From the NCBI GenBank assembly GCA_036939975.1, contig JALLPB010000171.1:1-21212 (forward strand): 21,212 nt of DNA, given 5' to 3'. Shown here in pieces: positions 8,858-18,114 of the stretch (position 1 is the first letter of the stretch; each line of letters starts with the position of its first letter). This stretch comes from Cyclostephanos tholiformis (Eukaryota; Bacillariophyta; Thalassiosirophyceae; Thalassiosirales; Thalassiosiraceae). The translations under genes and the position numbers were made by a program. The notes under the pieces were generated by a model. The model worked only from the letters and a program-made list of their open reading frames with translations, ran no database searches and was not told where the DNA came from.

Positions 8858-11263
8858 ATGATGATGGCAATGGCGACGATTCACCACTCCGCCTCCGCCT
8901 CCTCGGCCTCCTTCGCGACTAATGTGGATGACAGGGAGATGCACGAATTCGTGGTCATTTACGAGGGTCCCCCCTTTCCGTATCACGACGATGACCAAAA
9001 CGAAAACCACCACGACTGCCAAAATATCGAAAACAAGAACCGCCAGGTGCACTGCCTATCTCTCCCGTCCGCCGGAACGTCGACGAATCGCTATAAATCG
9101 TGCGTTTCCGAGGACGACTTGCTTGCCTCGTTGTCGACTAGGATCGGATGGCCATCGTCAGTCCTTTGCATATCCCGCCTACGCGACGCGTCGTCGTCGT
9201 CGTCGTCGTCGTCATGGTCGTCGTCGTCGTCCCCCCTCCTCGTATCGGACGTCGATCGACGACGTCATCCCGTACTGCTGCGCGCGTCCATCGTCCCGCA
9301 TTTATCCTCGATACGGGGTGGGAAGGGCGGATTCGGTACGCTCCTGCGCGGCCAATCGAAGCAGGCGGGCGCGCGCACCACCGTCGACTTCGGAGCGTGT
9401 CGGGACCTGTCGGGCCGTCGACTACGGCACGTGAACGACGAGATCAAGCTGCGGCTATGGAGGGACGCGCGGGCGGCCCTCGAACGGGGGGATGAGAGGG
9501 CATCGGCCGAGGCAGAACTCGCGGCGTTGAAGACGCCGAGCGGGATACGCAATTGGCACCTTGCCGTGCCGGGATGGAGCGAGCACGGCGGCGTGACGAG
9601 CACGAACAAGGGACGACGGAAGGTCGAACGACAATTGGAAAACGAGGCGAGGGGGTACAGGGCACGTGAGGAAGCGGCACGTGACTTGCTGGAGAGGAGG
9701 AAGATGGATCAGGAAATCGCGATATCGGAGTACGTGCGAAGGATGGAGACGGAGGGGGGGAGGATATCGACGATATCGGGGGGGGGAGGGGAGACGGTGA
9801 AGGAGGGGATATTGGCCCATTACAGGAGAAGGAGGGAGGAGAGGGGGGGGGGGAAGCAGAAGCGGGGGGTGGGCGATGGTGATTATGCTGATCATGGCGG
9901 AGACAACACCCTGACGACCGCCGTCTCGAAGGACGAGGAGGTCGACGCTCGGTCGATGGACGACGATGCTGTCGCCGGCGACACGTCTTCCGCATCGGCG
10001 AGCCCGCGTTATCTCATTACGCTCTCGGGGGAAATGTCGGCGTTCGACATCCCCCTCGATAATGACATGGTAAAAGTGGGGGGAAGCGAAAATACGACCC
10101 CGATAACTACGACGACGACTGCGAAGTTGCGCATCCAATCCCAATCGGACTTCGCGACGGCGGTGATTCTGTTGGACTCGGAGAAGACGATGGAAATGAT
10201 GCGGGGTGGTAGTATTGGGGGGGTATACGTCGAGTACACGATACGAACCGCCGGTCTCGCGCAGATTGGATGGGCACGCGTCGGCGGCCTCGAGGTTGAC
10301 GCTTCTGGCGGCGCGGCCGGGACGTTCGTGCCGAATAGCGATGCGGGCGACGGCGTCGGGGACGACGCCGCGTCCTACGGATACGACGGATCGCGCGGTC
10401 TCAAGTTTCACGGTGGGGAGGAAGTCGCATATGGATCCACGTCGTCGTCGGGGGGGGAGGGTGGCGGAAGCGCACCCCCCGTCGAATGGAAGGCCGGGGA
10501 TGTCCTGGGCTGTTACTGCAAACTATCGGAGTCGCGGGGAGCGGAGGACGCCGGCGTCGTGGAGATCGGCTATTCATTGAACGGTATAGATCTCGGTGGG
10601 GCGTTCGTCGTGTCGAATATCGATGGCGAGGCGTTTCGATTTTATCCCGCGGTCAGCCTGAACTTGAACGAGGTCGTGGATGTCAACATCGGACCGGACT
10701 TCGCCCACTTTGACCCGAGGGACGGATGCGTTGGTGCATGCGAGCTAGTCGTCAATGGAAGTATCGAGGTGGGCGATGACGACGCGAGAGTTGGCTACTT
10801 TTGTGTAGGGGAGAGCTCTAATCAGGCCGATGAAGACGGGGACCCTCCAAAGAAGAGGCCGCGCGACGAATCATTGCCGGGGCAGATATCTGATGCGGCA
10901 ACGGGCAGAATCTCGGCAAATGAAGCAATTGACGTCAAACTTACTAATAAACCAACTGTCAGCTCCGATACTTTTGATCTCAACAAGTATTCTTCCGTTG
11001 ATGAATTGAAGGATTTGGGCTCGGAGCGATTGAAAAGCATTATGCTTTTGATGGGAGTGAAGTGTGGGTGAGTTACCAAGATGCACCATATCGTGAATAT
11101 GAATTCGATTTTGTTCGTTTCTCATGATGATTCCGACGAATTTTCCTCGCCTCTACGGAATAGTGGCACGCTCGATGAACGGGCGGCGAGACTATTTTCG
11201 CTTAAGGGACTGCGGAGGAATCAATATCCGACCAAGGTTCGAGGGAAGAATTTCATTCAGTAG
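8858..11263 (+). CDS. SDE2: SDE2 homologue with an inserted SPRY domain (two exons)
   Basis: Exon 1 8858-11067, intron 11068-11163 (96 bases, GTGAGT...AATAG), exon 2 11164-11263; 769 residues. I start at the ATG at 8858; an upstream GTG adds only 13 codons. SDE2 acts in pre-mRNA splicing and genome/telomere stability in yeast and animals. It is made as a ubiquitin-like precursor that is cut after GG to free a Lys-first product. Seen here: a ubiquitin-like N-part (about 24-150), then GG-K156-GG, then CRDLSGRRLRHVN (181-193) and a long charged helix, all close to the known SDE2 core. Residues ~385-615 form a SPRY domain (GGVYVEYTIRTAGLAQIGWAR ... GDVLGCYCKL ... IGYSLNGIDLGGAF), which I do not expect in SDE2. 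Then come a nuclear signal PPKKRPR (~664) and a C-terminal SAP-like domain (~706-760) that is complete only after splicing (MGVKCGG joined to TLDERAARLFSLKGL). Identity firm; SPRY partner unknown. Confidence 0.9.
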
Positions 11264-11431
11264 TTTTGGTTTTTAACAACAGGAGTATAGGTTACGGCCG
11301 CATGCGATGAGGCTCTATGATTGGTCTTGGTCCATTCAGAAAAATGAGATGTTGGATCATCTACGGTTTCCAAATATTGTTTATTCTGATCATCGGTACA
11401 TCTTTTTTTTTACAAGGAATAAATGTATTGT

Positions 11432-11992
11432 TCACCTCCTCTCGAAGTTTATGGAAAAGCAGGAAGAGTGCTACGAACATTCTGGGAACAATTATAACAA
11501 CTGCTCCTACATTGAAAATTGCCTGTTTCTCATTCCTCCTCTCCTTGGATATAAGAGCGTCCTCCTTTGTCTCGTCACTGCCAAGATCAGAGTCACGACC
11601 CGCAACAACTTCCTCCGTCGATCAACCGGCATCGCCGCCGAAGGGGACACGCCAGATTCGGGATCGATGGCATGAGCTCCACTATCGCCCTCTCGACAAG
11701 CCACCACAATAATCTCCTCCTCATCATCCTCCCACGACGTATGCGTGCACGTTGTCTCATCCATCGCGGCATCAGCGTCGTCGGAGGGCGGTGCGGCCAC
11801 TTCTATCGCATCGCTATCGTATAATATTATTATCGCCACGTTCGTCCCGTCATACGATTCGACGAGCGTCGCACCCGCACCCAAAGCTTCGGCCCAACTC
11901 AGACGACGACGACGGCGGTCGTTGCCGCTTCCGTCGACGCCGTCGTCGTTGTCGTTCCCACTAAATCGTCTTGGCAACGAACAACTTCTCAT
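11432..11992 (-). CDS. Unknown acidic protein with C-terminal membrane segment; frame changes near 11640
   Basis: An ATG at 11992 opens a frame that reads as ordinary protein through a basic RRRRRLSWAEALGAGATLVESYDGTNVAIIILYDSDAIEVA stretch and an acidic stretch (WEDDEEEIIVVACREGDSG). It then turns basic and ends at 11507. A different frame is open downstream and reads better: EVVAGRDSDLGSDETKEDALISKERRNEKQ followed by the hydrophobic VGAVVIIVPRMFVALFLLSI and a stop at 11432. Removing a 38-base GTGTCC...GGAG segment (about 11631-11668) joins the two in phase, but 38 bases is very short for an intron; a single-base error or mutation would do the same. No family recognised. The minus strand fits the alternation of neighbours, and the tail converges on SDE2. 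Confidence 0.4.
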
Positions 11993-12203
11993 TCACCTTT
12001 GGCTTGCGGCCGTGGACTTTCTCAGGCATCGCGATTTCCGCGCCTTTGAAATATGAAAAAAATTGTACTGATTCCTTTGCCTTGCATGTGGGGACACCTT
12101 ACCTTCCTCCGTAGGTAGTTAACTTTTTTTTGGTGAAACAACACCAGATAACAACCTTCTGCTTTGGTCCGAAATTTTAAAGGTTGCCAAACATCATATC
12201 ATC
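11993..12203. promoter_or_regulatory. Divergent gap, acidic unknown (-) / CREST-like (+)
   Basis: 211 bases between start codons. A minus-strand ATG at about 12034 opens a 22-codon frame (MPEKVHGRKPKVNEKL...) that overlaps the 11992 start in another frame. It could be an upstream ORF or the true first exon, but no in-phase splice was found. AT-rich T-runs lie near 12122-12132. Confidence 0.35.
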
Positions 12204-13136
12204 ATGCGACCATCTCTGAACCTCATCCTTGCCACCGTCGTCTTCCATTGCGAGAGTTCGCACTCGTCGACATTCTCGAGATGGCATCGTTCGCCCGCAT
12301 CGTCGTTCGTCGTCCCGTCGTCGTTCTCTCCGTCGTCGTCTTCGACCCTTCTCACCGCCAGTTGGGAACATCCACCGCTCCACCGTATTCGCTACGGTAG
12401 TACCGGCGCGTCGCCGTGCCGAATCAGCAGCTCCTCGAGGGTGCGTAAATGCGATCCGTGGATACCATCGTCGTCGTCGAGGACGGTAATAGCGCGTTAC
12501 TTGTCCAAGGGGGACGACTCGGAGGGCGACGGGGACGATATCCGAGTCGGCATCGACGACGCCGTCGATGACGGTGACGGCGACGGTAACAGGAGCGGCA
12601 GGTACGACGATACATTCGGTCCCCTCCTCCCCATCGCCGAGGCCGTCGATGCCGCCACGGGAGGATGGGGCCTATCGTACGCCGACCTCCATCCCGTCAC
12701 GCCCCGAACCAACGTGGGTAGGGCGTTCCTCGCCACGAACTTCTTCTACGCGGCGGCGGGCATATGGCTAATGACTAACGGCGATTGGATATACGGCGGA
12801 TTAACGGAAATCGCCGGCGTTGTGAGCTTCATTTACCATTATACGCAATTGGAATTCGGCAAGGATAGGAGCGAGGTACGACTCGCTCTGTTGATCGATT
12901 ACGTCTGTGCCGGGAGCGCCCTACTCACCGGGGGGGCATACATGGTACAGGCGGGGATAACGCACGTGCCCATCGAGGCGGTGACGAGCGCGGTGGGGGC
13001 GGTGGTATGCCTCTCGCTATGCTGGATATGGGAGTTCGGTTATCCGTACATTTTTTGGCATTCGCTTTGGCACTTGCTCTCGGCATACACGGGTTACGTC
13101 GTGGGACTGGAGCACATGTCGAATATTGGAGGATGA
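12204..13136 (+). CDS. CREST-superfamily-like multi-pass membrane protein
   Basis: A single-exon 310-residue protein. The N-terminus has a hydrophobic start (LNLILATVVF, 5-14), then ~130 residues of S-rich and D-rich low complexity. Residues 170-302 carry about five hydrophobic helices. Residues placed in or beside helices match the signature of the CREST superfamily (alkaline ceramidases, PAQR receptors, Per1, SID-1/TMEM8): a Ser and His in SFIYHY (S208, H212), an Asp in LLIDYVCAGSAL (D232), and a final HSLWH (H286, H290). In that family three His and the Asp bind a metal ion for amide or ester hydrolysis. Lipid hydrolysis is therefore a reasonable guess, not a demonstrated role. The protein is shorter than typical members with seven helices, so some helices may be missing or merged. 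ASSFVVP at 33-39 faintly recalls a plastid-targeting cleavage site but lies far from the hydrophobic core. Confidence 0.65.
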   Translation: MRPSLNLILATVVFHCESSHSSTFSRWHRSPASSFVVPSSFSPSSSSTLLTASWEHPPLHRIRYGSTGASPCRISSSSRVRKCDPWIPSSSSRTVIARYLSKGDDSEGDGDDIRVGIDDAVDDGDGDGNRSGRYDDTFGPLLPIAEAVDAATGGWGLSYADLHPVTPRTNVGRAFLATNFFYAAAGIWLMTNGDWIYGGLTEIAGVVSFIYHYTQLEFGKDRSEVRLALLIDYVCAGSALLTGGAYMVQAGITHVPIEAVTSAVGAVVCLSLCWIWEFGYPYIFWHSLWHLLSAYTGYVVGLEHMSNIGG

Positions 13137-13458
13137 ATGACTTCGGGACGAGAAATGCGTTAACCATTATACGCATGAATACGCATCCCTCGTGAAGTGA
13201 TAGAAATGGTGGCAGCATGAGTGAAAAAATGTTGACCTAATATTTATTACTGAAACTGCGACGACTGTATGATTGGTCGGTGCCGGATATTGTCAAAAGG
13301 ACGTCCGCCGCTGCATTTGTCTTGAAATTCCCGATGAGTATGCCTCCTATAGTTTATCCTGTTGGCGGACAATTAGTGACGAGCAGAGAGTTGTATTGAT
13401 TGGTATGTTTCAGGAATAATCTAAAGAGTCTTCACGTCGGGTTTGTCGCCCAGCCATA
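13137..13458. other. Convergent 3' gap
   Basis: 322 bases between the stop codons of the CREST-like and zinc-knuckle genes. Nothing beyond presumed 3' untranslated sequence is seen. Confidence 0.6.
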
Positions 13459-13944
13459 CTACCACTGCAACTCCCACCATGGACGTCTCCATGACAACTC
13501 ACCTTCCTCTTTCTTTCCAGGTTGGCTGGTCGGCTCATCCGATGCTTTCATTTCCTTTGGTGCGCCAATTGACAAATGGGTACTCGTTTTAGGAGTACCA
13601 GTCTTGAGGAAGTTAAGGAAGTCGCTGAAACTACCACTACTGGAGGTGGATCGGTCATCCTCCTCAGTGTCGTCAGTGTCGTTATTGTAATTCTTGGATG
13701 CGAGCATTCGGAGGAATTTGTCGTATTCACCATCCTCGGTGACTTTCTTTTCATTCTTCGTGGTCGAGTTATCTCCATGCACATACATGTCAGTGAGCTC
13801 GAATTTCACATCTGGTGGACAGTCACAGTTAAGGAATGTGTGGCCGAGCAAATGACAGTTATCGCACTCCACCGTTGGACAATCCTCATGAAAATGTCCC
13901 AGATTTCCGCAATTGATGCATCTTGCTTCGATGATAGTTGGCAT
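13459..13944 (-). CDS. Small protein with two CCHC zinc knuckles
   Basis: A single-exon 161-residue frame starting at an ATG. Two perfect CX2CX4HX4C knuckles lie at the very N-terminus: C9-C12-H17-C22 (CINCGNLGHFHEDC) and C27-C30-H35-C40 (CDNCHLLGHTFLNC). Such knuckles bind one Zn each and usually contact single-stranded RNA or DNA, as in cellular CNBP/splicing proteins and in retroelement Gag. The rest (45-161) is polar, with an acidic patch (NDTDDTEEDD), Ser runs and a basic/Trp tail (SWRRPWWELQW), and no further domain. No protease or reverse transcriptase frame is next to it, so a free-standing nucleic-acid-binding protein is the simpler reading; a domesticated Gag piece is the alternative. 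Lower GC than the neighbouring exons. Confidence 0.7.
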   Translation of the reverse strand: MPTIIEARCINCGNLGHFHEDCPTVECDNCHLLGHTFLNCDCPPDVKFELTDMYVHGDNSTTKNEKKVTEDGEYDKFLRMLASKNYNNDTDDTEEDDRSTSSSGSFSDFLNFLKTGTPKTSTHLSIGAPKEMKASDEPTSQPGKKEEGELSWRRPWWELQW

Positions 13945-14512
13945 GATTGAGTTTTATATGGTCTCCGCTGCCTTTTATGCTTTTTACGAATAATTTATAG
14001 CATTGATGTCATGTGTCATTGTTGAGTTCTCCTTTTTTTTGAGAATATTAGAAGTGATTGATGGGTTCTCGTGTTGTGTGCTTTGTCCGAAACGGAGGAA
14101 GTACTTTCCTACTCTAATAGTAAGTATCTAATAGTAACTGTTTATTAAAGAGATCGTATGGTAGGTATCACGATTTGCACCCCCGTCCTAGCCATCTGTC
14201 CAAGTCGAACAGCTGCAATCATGTGACACCTCGCGAGTGGTTCATATTTTTTTATTCTGAAGTTGCAGCAGGGGACCCCATAGACTTATGTAGAGAGTAT
14301 TATTTTCAAAGCAATGTTGAACATGTCCAAGTTGAAGTTCAAGGACATCAGAGACTCGTCTTTCCTAAAAGAAAAAAGTCCACAAGAGAGCATTGATGAT
14401 GAGCGGCCACATCATCATCGCCCTTACAGCTTACGAACCATGAATGGAACACAGAGAGAGCCAGCCATCATAATCTCCCATCGATCAACGATCTCAGTCA
14501 CAAACACATACT
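13945..14512. promoter_or_regulatory. Divergent gap, zinc-knuckle (-) / PAP-like (+)
   Basis: 568 bases between start codons, AT-rich. No recognised gene or RNA. A 70-codon plus frame at 14314-14526 overlaps the PAP start and looks like leader sequence. Confidence 0.35.
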
Positions 14513-16424
14513 ATGGCGTCCAATAACTGGCCAAACTCTGTAACATCTCGCCACCACAACAACAACGTCCGTAGGCGAGCGGAAGCATTTGCATCTGCCC
14601 TGTATTACAGCGAATGCGCCCTCGGAGGCATCTCCCCTCTCGATGCCGCCGTGGCTGAAGAAAATGCCCGAACCCTCCAGAGCCGATGGTGGCTCAAGGG
14701 AAACGATCCGAATCATCCCGCGATGAGTCATCGAGGGTTATCTGCGGCGTCCAAAACGGGCAAAGATGACTCGAATTTAGACCCGGTAGACAAGAATGGC
14801 ATCGAAGACGTCCCCGTCAACGACGATGGCGACCACGACATCATAAACGATCAAGACGAGCACGATGCGGCGATTGAAGACGAACCGAATGCTCCCATAT
14901 TGGCTCGCGATGATGACTTGGGTCCAAGCTTTGGAAACCTAAGTAATCTTTCCTGCAGCTGGAGGGAATTTTCTCGTGGCGCTGCAAGTACCGTTACTAC
15001 CACACAGCGATTTCACCGGCCTCATGCCGTGTCACCACAATCTTTACTACTTCCGCCTTGGTTAGCTGATCCACACACAAGTCCTGTGACTACATCAACA
15101 GCTCCTTATCCACGCAAAAGCCCTGTCATTAAGTCAACCGCTCTAATATTGAAGGAGAAGGTAGGAAGCAGTGAAGCGATGCTCGATACCTACTCTTCCT
15201 ATCCAAACCAGCTCTGGACAAGCCAATCTTATGCTACCAAGAAGCCTCATGATGCCGTCAAAGTGACATCAGAGAGCGACGCCGATGACTCCACCATCAT
15301 CTCTGGTTGTTTGAGCTGTGACTCCAACACTTCTCATCCCCCATCGAATCATCTACAAGGGATCGCCTATTCTGCTAGTTTATCTAAGAAGAGAAATCGA
15401 GACGACTTCTCATCCATCCTTGACCGGACATATATTGAGGCTAAGATTGATGCCACCAAGGCTGAGCTATTGTCAAGGCTTCGGGACGAGGGAAACAGTC
15501 CCAGGTTCAAAGCTGCCCTTGCTGCTCTCGAGAAATACACTTCATTGAAAGCATCTGCGAACAAGACGATCAAGACTAGGTCGTCAACACAAGCTACTGG
15601 TGGTATCAATATTGACGGCACTTGGATGAGTATTTCACCTCCGGATTTTCCCTCCGTGCTCGGCAAGAATTGTGAAGGCGACAGTCTCTTCACTTTGGGA
15701 CGTATGGCTTTCGGTATGTTCGAGCCGTCGGATTTGATTTGTTCGATCCAAAAGCAGTACAATATTGTCAAACCTGTCAAGTCGAAAGATTTACCAATCT
15801 ATGTCCCGAAAAGCTTGAAAGAAGAGGTTGCTAATGAGCGTGGAAGGAAATGTGGTGGAAGACTAAGAACCTACAAGTGAGTGTCTTTTGACTAGGTATC
15901 TTGGTTCGTTTACTTGTTCTTGTAGAGATATTATCTGATGTTGATTTGTCCTTCTCCCGAACAGCATCGTTGCATCCTTCACCGTAGAACAAATCAATGG
16001 AGCCCAACATAGTGAAAATGCACCAGGTCAAGATCCGTCGAGGGAACCCTTGAGAGGGATATTAACAAGTTACGGTTACGCCCTTCCCGACCCCGCGGAT
16101 CCAAACAGGGTATCGATTTGGTTCACGGGTGGGACCATCGAGCCCGCCGACGAACTAAGACTGGGCGAGTGGAGGGAGGTCTTTGGCACGAGAGCTGCCC
16201 ATGGACAATCCTCCGTCGAAGCAGACGAGGCCAAGACCCTAGCGTCAAAAATGCTTCTGGGGGTCATCCACGAGCCGATGGACGATTCGGGGGTCGTCGG
16301 ATATCATATGCATCGTCCCATAGGTGGTCACGGCAGCGCCTACTGCGACGTGGTTTACATTGACGATGATATACGCGTAATGAGGGGTAATATGGGATCT
16401 ATATTTGTTCACCGAAGAGCTTGA
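14513..16424 (+). CDS. PAP/fibrillin-like protein with long N-terminal extension (two exons)
   Basis: Exon 1 14513-15876, intron 15877-15964 (88 bases, GTGAGT...GAACAG), exon 2 15965-16424; 607 residues. The joined protein reads GRLRTYN-IVASFTVEQING across the splice. The C-terminal ~245 residues resemble plastid-lipid-associated (PAP/fibrillin) proteins: INIDGTWMSISPPDFPSVLG, a GRMAFGMFEP segment, a beta-rich middle (NRVSIWFTGGTIEPADEL) and the ending VVYIDDDIRVMRGNMGSIFVHRR, close to the family's Y-DD-LR-RGN-GS-FV finish. Family members coat lipid bodies in plastids. Here the N-terminus (MASNNWPNSVTSRHH) has no signal peptide, so plastid import through the usual bipartite route of secondary plastids is not supported. 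Residues 1-290 are acidic and S/T-rich; a basic KKRNRDD and a helical stretch (~300-350) follow. Family call likely, location open. Confidence 0.7.
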
Positions 16425-16659
16425 TCGAATCTCTTCCCCATTTCGATAAAAGCGTAACTATTTGATGTTCGTCATTGTCATGTAATTATTTTCTAGTCAA
16501 GCGGCAAGCTAATAGTGACCTTCAACATCACACGAAATACATGTACATCCTCGAAGCAATTAGTTGCCGAAGCTCCCATTCAGATTACATACCGACTAGT
16601 GCATCGAAACGCCACAATAATAAATTTTCAAGTCGTCAACCTGGTCATTCCATTCACTC

Positions 16660-17244
16660 TCAGAGCCGTAGGCGACTCTCCATGGCATCGTGCGGTACCC
16701 TCACCCCCCCAATCTCCCCCTCCGGTCTGTTCCTCCTAACGTTCAAGAAGTCGCCGAAGCCGATGGTCATGTCGTCCCCCGTGAGGGTCTCGTACATGGC
16801 CCTCGAATCGGGATGCGCGTCGATGCCGGGTAATCGTCCACCAACGTTCGACGCCATTTGACGCTCCGTCGCTAGACGCATCGCGAGTCCGGATCCGTAC
16901 AGGCGTCGGACGGCGTCTAGGTCGAGGGGGGATTCCGTCGCGGCATTCCCCCCGTTGGCTAGATGAGTTTATATTCGTTTTATTGCGGTTTACGACGAAC
17001 GACGATGGCGATGGGCATTCACGAAAACAAGGGCGAGGCGAGTCAGGGGGGTAGACGCGATGGCACGGTGACGAAAATCATGCCACACATAATAAGTAAT
17101 AATTATTGACTCACCCCTCTGCATTCGGTCGATGGGATGGCGCTGCATCGCCGACGCCGCGAGGTTCGAGGAATTGAGCCCATTGGACATCGCGTCCGAG
17201 GGCTTTCTCATCACCGGGATGGAGTTGCTGATGCCGTCCGTCAT
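16660..17244 (-). CDS. UMP1: Proteasome maturation factor UMP1/POMP (two exons)
   Basis: Exon 1 17244-17115, intron 17114-16959 (156 bases, GTGAGT donor, CTAG acceptor), exon 2 16958-16660; 142 residues, almost exactly the size of human POMP (141). UMP1 is a chaperone that sits inside half-proteasomes, guides beta-subunit assembly and is the first substrate of the finished 20S core. Seen: HPID at 36-39, matching the conserved HP before the central helix; LYGSGLAMRLATERQM at 63-77, in the place of the LFAPLKLQME segment; and GDDMTIGFGDFLN at 104-116, matching GNDETIGFEDILN. The exon join at codon 44 (MQR-ANGG) is phase-exact and rebuilds the family order. It shares a 255-base divergent upstream gap with the glutaredoxin gene and converges on the PAP-like gene. 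Confidence 0.93.
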
Positions 17245-17499
17245 TATTATTATTTCTCTAGGTTTTAATTTGTTTCCCAATAAGTATCGGTGTGGCGAAG
17301 AAGAGGGGAATGAAAAGAAATGCGCCGACACTGGAAGAAGGCGGGGCAAGGGGGGATGCCCGCCAATGTGAAGCGAAAATAGCGGCGGGGACCTCACACT
17401 TGGGCCCCCTAATCCCTTTTTTTTCTTCCCCACCACAACAACGTAAATAACCACGGAAACACGGACTAACCAATCCCAACATATCGTACGACGTTCCCA
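17245..17499. promoter_or_regulatory. Divergent gap, UMP1 (-) / monothiol glutaredoxin (+)
   Basis: 255 bases between the two ATGs, so both promoters lie here or overlap. No TATA box is obvious on either strand. Co-regulation of proteasome assembly and a redox/Fe-S protein under stress is a plausible inference only. Confidence 0.45.
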
Positions 17500-18114
17500 A
17501 TGAATAGATTGATCGCTTCCCGCGTCATTCGATCTCTGACGTGCCGCTCCGAAGCACTGGCGTCTTCGTCTCCTTGCGTCGGCATCGCGGTATTGTCGGT
17601 CGCCTCACCGCTCCAGCAGACGCCGCAACTCGGCTCTCGCGCCGCCGCCGTCGCCGCCTCCGCCTCATCGTGCCACCTCCCCCCCGCTCGTCGCGGCCTC
17701 TCCACGTCCGATGCCCCCTCCCACGACGACTTCTCCCCCCGGAAGAAGGTCGACTTGTCCAACGATTCGGAGTCCGAGATACAAGATCTCATCGACGCCC
17801 ACGTCAAGTCCAATCGCGTGATGCTCTACATGAAGGGATCGCCCTCCCAGCCGATGTGCGGCTTCTCGGCCACGGTCGTTTCGATACTCAAGAGGTCGGG
17901 CGTGGACTTCTCGTCCGTGAACGTCCTCGATTATCCGGAGGTCAGGGAGGGGGTGAAGAGGTACTCCCAGTGGCCGACTATCCCCCAGCTGTACGTGAAC
18001 GGGGAATTCGTGGGCGGGTGCGACATCGTTAGGGATATGGACGAGAGCGGCGAACTGATGGATTTGTTGAAGCCGGCGGATAAAGTTGGCGTGAACGAAG
18101 GCGCGAAGGAGTGA
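17500..18114 (+). CDS. GRX5: Monothiol CGFS glutaredoxin, mitochondrial GRX5 type
   Basis: A single-exon 204-residue protein starting at the first ATG. Residues 92-192 form a full monothiol glutaredoxin: K112 before the active site, the C120-GFS-123 motif that defines the class II family, [14 protein letters not shown] with the cis-Pro at 158-170, and GGCDIV at 172-177 for glutathione binding. Such proteins carry a 2Fe-2S cluster with glutathione and pass clusters to target proteins. There is one domain and no thioredoxin-like N-domain, which favours the GRX5 (organelle) type over the GRX3/4 type. The N-terminal ~65 residues are rich in R, S and A with few acidic residues ([17 protein letters not shown]), ending in ARRGLSTS. 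This looks like a mitochondrial presequence; a plastid site cannot be excluded. Confidence 0.93.
   Translation: MNRLIASRVIRSLTCRSEALASSSPCVGIAVLSVASPLQQTPQLGSRAAAVAASASSCHLPPARRGLSTSDAPSHDDFSPRKKVDLSNDSESEIQDLIDAHVKSNRVMLYMKGSPSQPMCGFSATVVSILKRSGVDFSSVNVLDYPEVREGVKRYSQWPTIPQLYVNGEFVGGCDIVRDMDESGELMDLLKPADKVGVNEGAKE

Noticed and set aside
9455..10411. A 318-codon frame on the minus strand opposite SDE2
   Set aside because: It lies over a well-supported SDE2 exon and reads as Pro/Ser/Arg-rich text with no domain; GC and codon bias of the real gene keeps the opposite frame open.
11081..11263. A separate small gene MHHIVNMNSILF...
   Set aside because: Its second half is the missing end of the SDE2 SAP-like domain, and its first half is intron.
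16050..16424. A separate 124-residue gene
   Set aside because: It is the second exon of the PAP-like gene; the splice from 15876 to 15965 joins it in phase.
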